DNA of 64,000 nt from Micromonospora sp. Llam0. Its GTDB lineage: Bacteria; Actinomycetota; Actinomycetes; Mycobacteriales; Micromonosporaceae. Under the pieces are notes generated by a model, which was not told where the DNA came from, ran no database searches, and saw only the letters and a program-made list of their open reading frames with translations. Location: NCBI RefSeq assembly GCF_003751085.1, contig NZ_RJJY01000001.1:4216001-4280000 (forward strand). Reading direction: 5' to 3'. The translations under genes were made by a program, and so were the position numbers. Shown here piece after piece: positions 17,825 through 26,321 of this stretch; position 1 is the first letter of the stretch, and each line of letters begins with the position of its first letter.

Positions 17825-18676
17825 TCAGACCGTGGTCTCCTCGGCCGGGGTGGTGAAGAAGGTGGCGAGGACGGTCAGGGCGGTACGCGACCCGTCGGGT
17901 ACTACGTCGAGCACCGCGGCCGAGCCGCGACCGGCCAGCGCGTCGGTCACCTCGGCGGCCGGCGGGCCGGCCGCCGCCGTCCGGGTCGCGGTGAGCGTCG
18001 CGGTCAGCGTCACCGAATCGTCGGCGGCCACCTCGAATACGCCACCGCCGTCGCCGCCCAGTTCGAGACGCTGGCGCACCTGGGCACCGAACTTCTGCGC
18101 CACCGCCGCCGCGATGAGCAGTCCGTACGCGGTCGCGTAGCTGGTCGCCTCGGGGTCGGTCGGGCGGTCGACGCCGAGCGGCAGGAAGATGTCGCGTTCG
18201 TGCAGCCACGAGTCCCACAGCGCGTGCAGCGCCTGCACCGTCCAGTCCATCGGCCCGTACGGCAGGACGACGTCGAACCGGTCGTCGCGGGCCAGCCGGT
18301 CCCGGGCCACGGCGAGTGCCTTCTCCGTCGTCGTGGCGAGCCGGTCGAGGGTGTCGGCCGGCGACTCGCCGGCCGACGCCGCCAGCCACCGGCGGGGTGT
18401 GGTCCGGGGGTCGAACCCGGCCGTCAGGTCGAACATCCGGTCGCCCGGGTCGGGGGCGACCGCAACGGTGACGTCGCCCAGGTGCCGGACGGTGTCCTGC
18501 ACCGACCATCCGGGGCAGCGGGTCGGCGCGGACCACTGCTCCGGGCTCAGACTCCGCAGGTCGTCGCAGAGCCGCCGCCGTTGGGCGGCGAAGACGTCGA
18601 GCAGCCGTGCCGGATCCATGTCGGACTTACCGGCGGTCCGCAGCAGCAGCGTGTGTGGTGGGCTGTTCCCGGTCAT
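17825..18676 (-). CDS. Maleylpyruvate isomerase family mycothiol-dependent enzyme (DinB-like)
   Basis: A 283-residue protein of the MDMPI/DinB four-helix fold, limited largely to mycothiol-making actinobacteria. Family features are CPGWSVQDTVRHLGD with the first metal histidine (about residue 66), and the paired metal ligands of WLHERDIFLPLG in the middle. A beta-rich C-terminal domain follows (VFEVAADDSVTLTATL). Members use mycothiol in isomerisation, transfer or dehalogenation; most have no known substrate. The ATG at 18676 has GGAGGGG upstream. A further ATG at 18730 lacks such a site. No operon partner of related function is visible. Confidence 0.8.
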   Translation of the reverse strand: MTGNSPPHTLLLRTAGKSDMDPARLLDVFAAQRRRLCDDLRSLSPEQWSAPTRCPGWSVQDTVRHLGDVTVAVAPDPGDRMFDLTAGFDPRTTPRRWLAASAGESPADTLDRLATTTEKALAVARDRLARDDRFDVVLPYGPMDWTVQALHALWDSWLHERDIFLPLGVDRPTDPEATSYATAYGLLIAAAVAQKFGAQVRQRLELGGDGGGVFEVAADDSVTLTATLTATRTAAAGPPAAEVTDALAGRGSAAVLDVVPDGSRTALTVLATFFTTPAEETTV

Positions 18677-18756
18677 CGTCGCGTCCCCTCCAGTCGCCGA
18701 AGGCACCAGCATATTCCGGAGTTGGTCCATCAGGGACCGGTAGCCAGGGCGGATGC

Positions 18757-19206
18757 CTAGCCGGGCGGCGGGGCGGTGGTGACCATGGCGTCGACCTCGC
18801 GCAGCAGCGCGTCGTAGCCGGCCGGGCTGGGCTGCTCGTCGCTGACCAGGGCGACGGTCAGCAGGGTCTGCACCGTGATGTTCTCGGCGGTGGCCGGCAA
18901 CGTGTCGTGGCCGCCGAGCGCGGCGAGCAGCAGGTTCTCCGCGATGACCGGGTCGACCATGGTGCGGTCGGGGTCGAAGCGTTCCCGGACGCTGGCCACG
19001 AACCGGATCACCGCGCCGTGGTCGTCGCGGCGGAACCGCCGGTCGGCGCAGAGCACGAACAACGCGCTGAGCAGGTCAAGATAATGCTGGCGGTCGGCTT
19101 CGGTGAACCGTTGCACCCAGCGATCATGGGCGTGCACCTGCCCCGCCATCAGATAGCTCAGCGCCGCCACCGGCTGGTTGGTCGGCACCGGCTTTTCGGT
19201 CGTCAC
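18757..19206 (-). CDS. Conserved hypothetical protein, third gene of a coupled trio
   Basis: A 149-residue soluble helical protein starting VTTEKPVPTNQPVAAL. The GTG start forms GTGA with the stop of the gene before it and has GGGAGA eight bases upstream. It contains repeated acidic/aromatic helices (HYLDLLSALFVLCADRRFR, ALLREVDAM) and no motif I can name. It is clearly part of one operon with the two genes upstream. Function unknown. Confidence 0.65.
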   Translation of the reverse strand: MTTEKPVPTNQPVAALSYLMAGQVHAHDRWVQRFTEADRQHYLDLLSALFVLCADRRFRRDDHGAVIRFVASVRERFDPDRTMVDPVIAENLLLAALGGHDTLPATAENITVQTLLTVALVSDEQPSPAGYDALLREVDAMVTTAPPPG

Positions 19207-19925
19207 AGGCGCATCTCCCGCTTCACATTGTTCCACAATGTCCGGCGGAACACCTGCCAGCGGGTTCGGAACCGCAGGTGCCGACGGTTGGCGTCCACTA
19301 CCGCCGCCGCCATCCGGGTGCCGATGGCAAGCGCGTCACCGTTGGGGCCGGCTATCGGATGCACCGCAGCCAGCCGGGCGGTCCGCGCGGCCGGCGGATC
19401 GGCACCGGTGTCGAGGGCGTCGAGGTAGCGGTCCACCGCGCCGGTGCCGACGCTCAGACTGACCTCGACGTCATCCAGTCGGCCCAGCGCGACGGCCAGC
19501 CGGTCGGCGGTCGTCTGGGCGTGCGGGTGTTCGCTGCGGTGCAGCCGGTCAGCGGCATACGCGAGCCGTCGCCGCAGGTCGGGCAGTTGCGCGGCGGCGT
19601 GCGCGGCGTGCTGGCGGGCGGTCCGCAGGCCGTACAGAATGGATGCGACCGCGACCGGCCGGCCACCCGGCAGCTGCGGGCGGCCGGCGCTGACCGCATC
19701 GAACACTTCACCGTACGCCTCCCACGCTTCGTGCAGTGCGGTCTGGTAGCGGTCGGTGGCGAGTCGCGCGTCCGGGTGCCGGGTGCCGTCGAGCTGCTCC
19801 TCGGCGTGGGTGACGGTGGTCTCCATCGCCAGGGCGACGGTCCGCAGCACGTCGATCATGTCGGCGGCCACCTGTAACGCCTGCCCGTCAGCGGTGTCGG
19901 TCCGCTCAACTGGTGCGTCGGTCAT
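19203..19925 (-). CDS. Conserved hypothetical helical protein, second gene of a coupled trio
   Basis: A 240-residue, mostly alpha-helical protein. An early stretch (ADMIDVLRTVALAMETTVTHAEEQL) and later repeats of helix breakers between A/R/L-rich helices suggest a coiled-coil or helical bundle. The C-terminus is strongly basic (RFRTRWQVFRRTLWNNVKREMRL). It starts at an ATG with GGAGG seven bases upstream, overlapping the first gene's stop as ATGA. I do not recognise the family. The basic tail could bind nucleic acid or membrane, which is speculation. Confidence 0.65.
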   Translation of the reverse strand: MTDAPVERTDTADGQALQVAADMIDVLRTVALAMETTVTHAEEQLDGTRHPDARLATDRYQTALHEAWEAYGEVFDAVSAGRPQLPGGRPVAVASILYGLRTARQHAAHAAAQLPDLRRRLAYAADRLHRSEHPHAQTTADRLAVALGRLDDVEVSLSVGTGAVDRYLDALDTGADPPAARTARLAAVHPIAGPNGDALAIGTRMAAAVVDANRRHLRFRTRWQVFRRTLWNNVKREMRL

Positions 19926-20278
19926 GCCGACCTCCGCCACCAGGTGAACCGCGCCTGGTCGGCGTCGGTGGTCCGGGTCAGGTCGAGCAGGGTCGAGCCG
20001 GGCCGACGGAACGGCAGCCGGTGGTAGCGGGCCAGGGTCGCTTCGGCGGCGGCCAGCTCGGCGCAGGGGCCGGGCCGTCCGCAACCCAGACAACACCCGT
20101 TGTACGCCGATGTGGTGTGCGTGTCGACGGCCTGTTGCGCCGCGACGACCCGGTCACGGGCGTACGCCGCGTAGACGCTGCTGGCGGACGCGGTCACCGG
20201 CTGTCCGTCGGGGCGGATCTCGGGGTGCTGTCGTTGGCGGTCGGGCAGGGTGGTGGCGGGTCGGGGGTCGGATGTCAC
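19922..20278 (-). CDS. Small hypothetical protein with a Cys cluster, first gene of a coupled trio
   Basis: A 118-residue protein. Its central segment NGCCLGCGRPGPC carries four cysteines in CC-x2-C-x4-C spacing, which could bind zinc or an iron-sulfur cluster. A helix precedes it (SVYAAYARDRVVAAQQAVD) and a basic tail follows. GTG start with GGGAGG nine bases upstream. It leads the operon that diverges from the GntR pair. Family and function unknown. Confidence 0.6.
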   Translation of the reverse strand: MTSDPRPATTLPDRQRQHPEIRPDGQPVTASASSVYAAYARDRVVAAQQAVDTHTTSAYNGCCLGCGRPGPCAELAAAEATLARYHRLPFRRPGSTLLDLTRTTDADQARFTWWRRSA

Positions 20279-20544
20279 CGGTCGGTGCCTCCCGTTCAGG
20301 CGTGGAGAGGGCGCACCTGGTCAGCCGGCGGGGCGGCCGGCTGACCAGGCTCCTTGCGGGAACCAGCTCCGGGTTTGCAGACCTGGGAACCGGTCAATGG
20401 GAGCTTTGCACACCCGGATGCACCAAGCAAGACACCGAGGCCAACTTTGTACATCTGGTCGCACAGAGCTTTGCTGTAGTAGCTGTGTCTTGTCGTACAT
20501 AGCTGGGCTGTGATCCAATGGCGGGGCAGACCTGGGAGTCCAAA
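20279..20544. promoter_or_regulatory. Divergent control region between the hypothetical trio and the GntR pair
   Basis: These 266 bases hold no supported gene and are AT-richer from about 20400. Two features stand out: GTACAT occurs in TTTGTACAT (20446-20454) and in GTCGTACAT (20492-20500), and a 12-bp direct repeat GCAGACCTGGGA occurs at 20377-20388 and 20526-20537. TTGCTG (20471-20476) with GTACAT (20495-20500) is a loose promoter for the GntR gene. Which factors bind is unknown. Confidence 0.4.
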
Positions 20545-20781
20545 ATGCCCGTGAAGCCCAAGTGGGAACAGCTCGTTGATCACCTCCGCTCGCAGATTGA
20601 GTCCGGCGAGCTGAGCCCGGGTGATCAGCTGCCGTCAACGGCGCAGCTACGCGAACAGCACAACGTGTCCACCACAGTGGTCCGCCGCGCCATCCTCATG
20701 TTGCAGATGCAGGGCATCGTGCAGGGCGTACACGGGCTTGGTGTGTTCGTCGCCGACCGCGACGAGGCAGCCGGCTCGTAG
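20545..20781 (+). CDS. One-domain GntR-type winged-helix regulator
   Basis: A 78-residue protein made of little more than a GntR DNA-binding domain: WEQLVDHLRSQIESGELSPGDQLPS, then the recognition helix STTVVRRAILMLQMQGIV and the wing VHGLGVFVADRD. No effector domain follows, unlike the FadR, HutC or MocR types. The ATG at 20545 has GGGAG eight bases ahead; an in-frame ATG at 20518 would add nine residues. Its close paralogue starts 39 bases downstream. Small GntR proteins of this kind often control neighbouring genes or mobile-element functions. The target here could be the divergent operon. Confidence 0.8.
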   Translation: MPVKPKWEQLVDHLRSQIESGELSPGDQLPSTAQLREQHNVSTTVVRRAILMLQMQGIVQGVHGLGVFVADRDEAAGS

Positions 20782-20819
20782 CACTGGCGTACCGCAGGCG
20801 GCTGTCGTCAGGAGGGCCA

Positions 20820-21074
20820 GTGACCGTTACGCCCCAGTGGCAGCAGGTCGCGGACGAGATCCGGGCGCAGGTCGAAGCCGGTCAACTGTGGCCCGGCGAT
20901 CGACTGCCGCCCACCCACCAGTTGCGGGAACAGTACCGGGTCGCGACGTCGGTCGTCCGCCAGGCGATCCTCGCCTTGGAGGCAGAGGGTGTAGTCCGGG
21001 GCGTACCTGGGGTGGGCGTGTTCGTTGCCGACCACGACGAGGGAACCGCTATTGTCGTCAACCCGGCGGTTTGA
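20820..21074 (+). CDS. One-domain GntR-type winged-helix regulator, paralogue
   Basis: An 84-residue single-domain GntR protein, clearly similar to the preceding gene: WQQVADEIRAQVEAGQLWPGDRLPP, TSVVRQAILALEAEGVVRGVPGVGVFVADHD. GTG start with GGAGGG three bases before it. The two adjacent copies probably arose by tandem duplication and may form heterodimers. The last codons and stop lie inside a long inverted repeat. Confidence 0.8.
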   Translation: MTVTPQWQQVADEIRAQVEAGQLWPGDRLPPTHQLREQYRVATSVVRQAILALEAEGVVRGVPGVGVFVADHDEGTAIVVNPAV

Positions 21075-21095
21075 CAACAATGACGGTTCCCTCGT
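21037..21095. terminator. 25-bp imperfect inverted repeat over the second GntR stop codon
   Basis: The arms at 21037-21061 and 21071-21095 pair with three mismatches around a 9-base loop (21062-21070). The stop codon of the GntR gene lies in the right arm. The outer part is CGAGGGAACCG against CGGTTCCCTCG. It could form a terminator-like hairpin or serve as an operator of dyad symmetry. Confidence 0.6.
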
Positions 21096-21137
21096 GCCGT
21101 CGACGCCCAGTTCGGCAGCCGCCGATAGGCTGCGCCG

Positions 21138-21680
21138 ATGCAAGATCCAGCGCAACCATCGACGCAGTTGCCGGCCCGACCACTCGTACGCCGCGCGACA
21201 CCGGCCGACGCTCCTGCCCTGGTGCGGCTCCGGGTCGTGATGCTGCGCGACATGGGCGCACCGGTCGGCGACGAGACGGCCGAATGGCGCTCGGCGGCGC
21301 TCGACTGGTTCACCCGGTCACTCGGCGACCCTGAAATGTTCGCGGCGTTCGTGGTCGACGACCCACAGCACGGCATCGTCAGCAACGCCGTCGGCCTGTG
21401 CGACCGGCACGCCCCCTCCCCCGGCAACCCGGGCGGGCTGCGCGGGCACCTGTTCAACGTGTGCACCGAGCCGGACCATCGTGGCCGCGGCTACGCCCGC
21501 GACTGCGTGCGGGCCCTGCTGGACTGGTTTGCCACGGACACCACGGTCAGCGTCGTCGACCTGAACGCCACGGCGGGCAGCGGCAACCTGTACCAGTCGA
21601 TGGGTTTCGCCCCGTCACGTCACCCGGCGTTGCAACTTCGCCGCGACCAGATGAGCATCCCGGCACCACCGGCCGGCTGA
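21138..21680 (+). CDS. GNAT-family N-acetyltransferase
   Basis: A 180-residue GNAT protein that would acetylate an amine from acetyl-CoA. The N-terminal VRRATPADAPALVRLR, the acetyl-CoA pyrophosphate loop HRGRGYARDCVRALLDW (motif A, near 113-129), and the closing LNATAGSGNLYQSMGF (motif B) are all in place. It follows the GntR pair by 63 bases, with the hairpin in between. The substrate is unknown. Confidence 0.8.
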   Translation: MQDPAQPSTQLPARPLVRRATPADAPALVRLRVVMLRDMGAPVGDETAEWRSAALDWFTRSLGDPEMFAAFVVDDPQHGIVSNAVGLCDRHAPSPGNPGGLRGHLFNVCTEPDHRGRGYARDCVRALLDWFATDTTVSVVDLNATAGSGNLYQSMGFAPSRHPALQLRRDQMSIPAPPAG

Positions 21681-21700
21681 GCGCCGGAGCGACCGTACCG

Positions 21701-21731
21701 ACTTTGGCTGCCCGACGGCGGCAGCCCAAGT
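21701..21731. terminator. Bidirectional terminator-like hairpin
   Basis: Arms ACTTTGGCTGCC (21701-21712) and GGCAGCCCAAGT (21720-21731) pair with one T-C mismatch around a 7-base loop. It lies between the convergent acetyltransferase and hsdR genes. Confidence 0.65.
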
Positions 21732-21762
21732 CCAAATCCCTCCGGTGACTCCGGCTGCAAGG

Positions 21763-24700
21763 TCAGGCGACGTCGGTCTCCGGCTCGGCCGCTCTCGCCT
21801 GAACCGTACGCAGGATGCTGACCAGCTTGTCGACGTCCGCCGACGGGAAGACCGAGTCCGGGCCGGCCGGTGCCTTCTCGGTGAACGGCGACTCGTAGAG
21901 CCGGCTCGGCTCCATCACTCCGTTCTGCGTCAGGTGGTCGATCATCGTGTTGATGAAGTCGAGCTGCCCGGCGTCGAGGTTGCGGCCGGCGGTGAACTCG
22001 TCGAACACCTCGGTGGCGGCCTGCCGGTCCAGCCCGACGAGGGAGCGTAGGAACAGCCCGAGGCCGTTGGCCCGCCGCCGGGCCTGGGCAATCTCCTGCT
22101 CACTTCCGCCGCAGTCGATGAGCATCCGTTCCAGCTCGGCCAGATCGGTCGGCGACAGTTGCCGGTTACGCCGCAGCTTCTGCAACGCCACATGGTCCTC
22201 GTGGGTCCGCAGGTGCACCCGGACCTTCTCCCGGAACCGCTCGAAGTCGGTGCCGACGTCGAGACCGGTCAGGCGTACCTCGGTCACGTCGTTGATCTGG
22301 TCCTCGAAGTCGGTGTAGACGATCGCCCGCTTCGACTTCTCGACCAGCCGGACCAGCGACCGGACCCGCCGCCGCAGCCCTTCCAGCATCGGCAGGGTGA
22401 CATCGCGCCACCACTCCTCGGCGGCGACCTGGTCGAGCAGCTCCACCTCGGCGCGGATCGCCGGGATGTTCGTCTGCTCCAGCAACGCGGCGGCGATCGC
22501 CTGCACATCGGCCTTGATCCGGTCGAAGCGGCCGCCGGCACCGAGCCGGGCGAGTTGCAGCCGCAGGATCATCAGGTCGAACCGTTTGGCTTCCTCGTCA
22601 CCGGTCGGGCGCACTTCGCTCGGCAACCGAGCCAGCTCGTGGCTGATCTCCTCCGACGACTCCGGCGTCAGCCGCTGCCAGCTCGCCGGGTCGGCGTACC
22701 GCTCGACGGCCTGTCGGTGCGGGCGGACCAGGAAGTTCTCCAGCCGCATGCCAGCGACCAGGCCGCGCAGCTCGTTCGCGACGTCCCAGCGCAGCCCGGA
22801 TTCGCTGCGGGTGCCGTCGCCGTCGATGACCGTGCCGGCGGGCAGCCGCTGGTCGAGCTGGCTGATCAGCTCGACCTTCGCCTTGAAGATCCGCTCACTG
22901 AGCGACGCGGCCGTGGACCCCTCGGTACGGGTGGGTGACTGGCCGAAGTACTCGAAGTTCTCGCAGAAGTCGAAGACCAGGAAGTCCTTCTTGTGCTGGC
23001 CGGGGCCGAACAGGTCGTTGCACAGCCGGGTGCCCCGGCCGATCATCTGCCAGAACTTCGTCTTCGACCGCACCTGCTTGAAGAAGACCAGGTTGACGAC
23101 CTCCGGCACGTCGATGCCGGTGTCCATCATGTCGACCGAGATGGCGATGTGCGGTGCCTTGTCCGGGGTGCCGAACGAGTCGATGAGGCTTTGTGCGTAC
23201 CGGTCCTTGTGCAGCACGACCCGGGCGAACTCGCCGCGCAGCTGCGGGTAGCTGGCGTTGAACCGGTCGGCGATGAACTCGGCGTGCCGGGTGTTCTTGG
23301 CGAAGATGATGGTCTTGCCGATCCGGTCGCCGCCGGCTACCCGGTGCCCCCGGGTCATCAGCAGTTCGAGGACCTTGTCGACGGTGTCGGCGTTGAACAG
23401 CCACTGGTTGATGGCCTGCGCGTCGACCCGGTCCGGGGCCTCCTCCTCACCCCACTCCAGCTCGTCCCACTTCTCCTTCTCGTGCTCGGGAAGGTCGTCG
23501 TAGCGGATGCCGTGGCGCGGATAGCGGATCGCGACGGAGACGGCGCGCGGCGGGACCAGGTAACCCTCGCGGATCGCGTCCTGCAGGCCGTACGCGTCGG
23601 TCGGCACGCCGTTCTCCAGGTTGAACAGGCGGTACGTGTTGCGGTCGACCTCGTCCTTCGGGGTGGCGGTCAGCCCGACCAGCAGCGAGTCGAAGTAGTC
23701 GAAGATGGCGCCGTACTTCTGGTAGACCGACCGGTGCGCCTCGTCGATGATCACCAGGTCGAAGTAGCCCGGCCCGAACCGCCGGCTGCCGCCCTCGTCC
23801 AGCTCGTTGATCAGGCCCATCATCGTGGGGTACGTGGCGACGTAGACGCGGCCGTCGGTGCGGTTGCGGTCCTGCGACAGGTTGACCGTCACCGTGTCCG
23901 GCAGGTGCGTCTTGAAGGCGTTTGTCGCCTGCTGCACCAGCGCCAACCGGTCGGCGAGGAACAGCACCCGCTTGACCCAGTTGGCCCGCTGCAGCAAGTC
24001 GACCAGGGCGATCGTGGTGCGGGTCTTGCCGGCCCCGGTCGCCATCACCACCAGCGCCTTACGCTGGCCGTCGGCCTCGAACGTGTCGGCGATCCGGCGG
24101 ATCGCCCGCTGCTGGTAGTGCCGGTTGACGATCCCCCGGTCGATCGACGTGTCGGCCAGCCGCTGCCGGGTCGACCGACGCTGGATCAGCAGCTCAAGCT
24201 GATCCTTGGTGTAGAAACCCTGGACCTTGCGGTACGGGTACCGCAGGTCGTCCCAGAGCCAGATCTCGTAGCCGTTGGTGTAGAAGATCACCGGCCGCCG
24301 GCCGTACATCCGCTCCAGCGCGTCGGCGTACAGCTGGGCCTGGTTCTGGCCGTCGATGGCGTGCCGCCGGGCGCTCTTGGCCTCGACGATCGCCAGCGGC
24401 CGATCGTCGTCGCCCCACAGCACATAGTCGACGTAGCCGATGCCGGTCTGGTTCGGCATGCCGCTGACCTGGAACTCGGTGTCCCGTGCCTGATCCAGCG
24501 CCCAGCCCGCCTCGTGCAGCAGCAGGTCGATGAACAGGTCCCTGGTCTGCTGCTCGTTGTAGTCGTGGGTGTCCGGCACCCTGCTGTTGCGCTTCTTGGC
24601 GGCGGCCACCTGCTCACGGAGTTGCTTGACCTGCTCGTCGAGGTCACCGTCGAGCTCGGCGGCGGCTTCGCGCTCCTCGCGCTCCTCCTGCGCGGCGAGC

Positions 24701-25194
24701 TGGTCGACGAGGGCGCGCAGCTCGGCGCGGGTCTTGGCCTGACGCACCGCCGGCCTCGGCAGCAGCGCTTCGTCGAAGACGAGGCTGCTCGACGGCACGG
24801 CGGCCTGGTCGCGGGTGTAGGTGCGGGCCAGCCAGTACATCAGGTGGAACAGCTCCTGGCAGACCAGGAGCGCGTCCCGGTCACTGACCCGCCGGCTCTC
24901 GTGGACCGCCTGGTTGCCCTGCCGCCGGATGATCTCCATCTTGGCGTGCAGGTCCTCGCCGACCAGGTTCTTCAGCGCCGGCTCCGCGATCCGCGCGGCG
25001 AGATTCCCCCGGTACGGCCGCCGCAGCGCCTCATCGGCCCGGTACAGCCACTTCACCAGATGTTCGAGGCAGCGCCGAGCATAGAAGCAGGCGTAGCGGG
25101 GGTCTGCGAACGTGTGCTGTTCGACGCGCTGCGCCTCGTCGAACAGGTCGGGCCACTCAGCCCGCAGGAAGGCGAAGTTGCTGGCAGCCGTCAC
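21763..25194 (-). CDS. hsdR: Type I restriction enzyme, R subunit (HsdR, EcoEI-like)
   Basis: An 1,143-residue translocase-endonuclease that cuts DNA far from the recognition site after ATP-driven translocation. The N-terminus (about 1-130) is a DUF4145-like helical domain, then a charged coiled coil at 150-205. The nuclease core is D256 and E271-x-K273 (VDYVLWG...IVEAKSA). Helicase motifs are ATGAGKT (385-391), DEAH (484-487), LVGLTATP and QMIGRGTRLC, and the C-terminal third matches the EcoEI R-subunit tail. All key residues are present, so it should be active. The GTG start overlaps the hsdS stop as GTGA. It is the last gene of the M-S-R operon. Confidence 0.93.
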   Translation of the reverse strand: MTAASNFAFLRAEWPDLFDEAQRVEQHTFADPRYACFYARRCLEHLVKWLYRADEALRRPYRGNLAARIAEPALKNLVGEDLHAKMEIIRRQGNQAVHESRRVSDRDALLVCQELFHLMYWLARTYTRDQAAVPSSSLVFDEALLPRPAVRQAKTRAELRALVDQLAAQEEREEREAAAELDGDLDEQVKQLREQVAAAKKRNSRVPDTHDYNEQQTRDLFIDLLLHEAGWALDQARDTEFQVSGMPNQTGIGYVDYVLWGDDDRPLAIVEAKSARRHAIDGQNQAQLYADALERMYGRRPVIFYTNGYEIWLWDDLRYPYRKVQGFYTKDQLELLIQRRSTRQRLADTSIDRGIVNRHYQQRAIRRIADTFEADGQRKALVVMATGAGKTRTTIALVDLLQRANWVKRVLFLADRLALVQQATNAFKTHLPDTVTVNLSQDRNRTDGRVYVATYPTMMGLINELDEGGSRRFGPGYFDLVIIDEAHRSVYQKYGAIFDYFDSLLVGLTATPKDEVDRNTYRLFNLENGVPTDAYGLQDAIREGYLVPPRAVSVAIRYPRHGIRYDDLPEHEKEKWDELEWGEEEAPDRVDAQAINQWLFNADTVDKVLELLMTRGHRVAGGDRIGKTIIFAKNTRHAEFIADRFNASYPQLRGEFARVVLHKDRYAQSLIDSFGTPDKAPHIAISVDMMDTGIDVPEVVNLVFFKQVRSKTKFWQMIGRGTRLCNDLFGPGQHKKDFLVFDFCENFEYFGQSPTRTEGSTAASLSERIFKAKVELISQLDQRLPAGTVIDGDGTRSESGLRWDVANELRGLVAGMRLENFLVRPHRQAVERYADPASWQRLTPESSEEISHELARLPSEVRPTGDEEAKRFDLMILRLQLARLGAGGRFDRIKADVQAIAAALLEQTNIPAIRAEVELLDQVAAEEWWRDVTLPMLEGLRRRVRSLVRLVEKSKRAIVYTDFEDQINDVTEVRLTGLDVGTDFERFREKVRVHLRTHEDHVALQKLRRNRQLSPTDLAELERMLIDCGGSEQEIAQARRRANGLGLFLRSLVGLDRQAATEVFDEFTAGRNLDAGQLDFINTMIDHLTQNGVMEPSRLYESPFTEKAPAGPDSVFPSADVDKLVSILRTVQARAAEPETDVA

Positions 25195-26321
25195 AGCTCC
25201 CCCCGGAACGCCCGGTGCTGCAACGACGCAAACAACGCATCCAACTCCCCCAACGCCCGCCGCTGCACCACCTTCAGATCCCGCAACCCATTAAGCCGAT
25301 TGCAGAAATCATCCTGAACGTCAAGACTCGGCACCGGCATCATGAACGCTCGTATCTGCTCAAAGTTCAGCCCGGGCTTGGTTTGTCCATACTGGGCCTG
25401 TGAAATTTGGCGCTGACCACCGTCCTCCATCCCTAAGAAAAACGACAGAAACTCCGGACGCAGCCGAGGCGACGGCCGAAGGATCGCGACGTGCTGACTA
25501 ACGAAGGAGCCATCCAACGATCGCGGCAATGGCGCAACTCGACCAATCCTGGATCCGGTTATTGTAAGCAGCACATCACCCACTTTGGTTCGAGTGCGTC
25601 TAGCCTCAGCATTATCAGGTGGATCAACATAAGCCGCATCACCTGAATCGATCTCCTGCATGCGCACATCAAGCGACCGAATAAATCGATGCCCGACCTG
25701 CGAATAGTAGCGAGCCCAACCCCTGCCACCACTGGTCACGAAATCCAAATGTTCACCGAGGGCAACTTCCGGGGTGCCCAACGGAAGCCACTCCCAAAAC
25801 ATCCCCTTTGCTAGCCCAGCGACCGCAGCCCCTGCTTCTCGGCGCTTGGCGCGCAGGGTGTCGACGCGGTCGAGCAGATCCGCGATCCGCCGCTGCTCAG
25901 CCAAACCAGGAACCGGCACCTCCATCTCGCCTATGTCCTGCCGGTTCACCTGCTTAAATGTCGCGCCCTTGCCCTTAGCTGAAAGCTCAGGGGCACACCA
26001 CGTTAGCCAGTGCCAGAGATAGCGGGAGTCGACTTCTTCCGCGGGAGTCAGACCAGCGACTCCACGACCCAACGCATAGATTCGATCACTCCAAACCTTC
26101 GCGCCAATTGACGCCCGCACGCCGAGGATGATCTCCCCGCGCTGAGAAAGCTTGGCAGCATGCTTCGTGAACTTCTTGACCACTGGGCGGTCACCTTCGA
26201 AGTCGCCGGGACCTGCCACCAGCGGCCAACCCAACCCATCGAGGTTGTAACCCTCACCCGGTGGCGCCTGTCCCATAACAATCGAACAGACTTCATCCAG
26301 CCTTTTCGTAGTCCACATCAC
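25191..26321 (-). CDS. hsdS: Type I restriction enzyme, specificity subunit (HsdS)
   Basis: A 376-residue specificity subunit with two target-recognition domains (about 5-130 and 190-335), each followed by a conserved helical spacer (AEQRRIADLLDRVDTLRAKRR; LNGLRDLKVVQRRALGELDALFASLQHRAF). It directs the M and R subunits to a bipartite DNA site. The base composition in roughly 25,330-26,310 is markedly AT-richer than its neighbours, as expected for recognition domains exchanged between strains. Start at GTG (GTGA overlap) or the next codon ATG (TGATG overlap with hsdM). No inverted hsdS copy is nearby, so there is no sign of phase variation. Confidence 0.92.
   Translation of the reverse strand: MMWTTKRLDEVCSIVMGQAPPGEGYNLDGLGWPLVAGPGDFEGDRPVVKKFTKHAAKLSQRGEIILGVRASIGAKVWSDRIYALGRGVAGLTPAEEVDSRYLWHWLTWCAPELSAKGKGATFKQVNRQDIGEMEVPVPGLAEQRRIADLLDRVDTLRAKRREAGAAVAGLAKGMFWEWLPLGTPEVALGEHLDFVTSGGRGWARYYSQVGHRFIRSLDVRMQEIDSGDAAYVDPPDNAEARRTRTKVGDVLLTITGSRIGRVAPLPRSLDGSFVSQHVAILRPSPRLRPEFLSFFLGMEDGGQRQISQAQYGQTKPGLNFEQIRAFMMPVPSLDVQDDFCNRLNGLRDLKVVQRRALGELDALFASLQHRAFRGEL

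Noticed and set aside
20377..20537. 12-bp direct repeat GCAGACCTGGGA as a duplicated operator
   Set aside because: The second copy overlaps the likely start region of the GntR gene, the two are about 150 bp apart, and no symmetry is seen. It may be chance.
22993..25317. A plus-strand open frame of 774 codons opposite hsdR
   Set aside because: Antisense shadow; hsdR has complete nuclease and helicase motifs on the minus strand.
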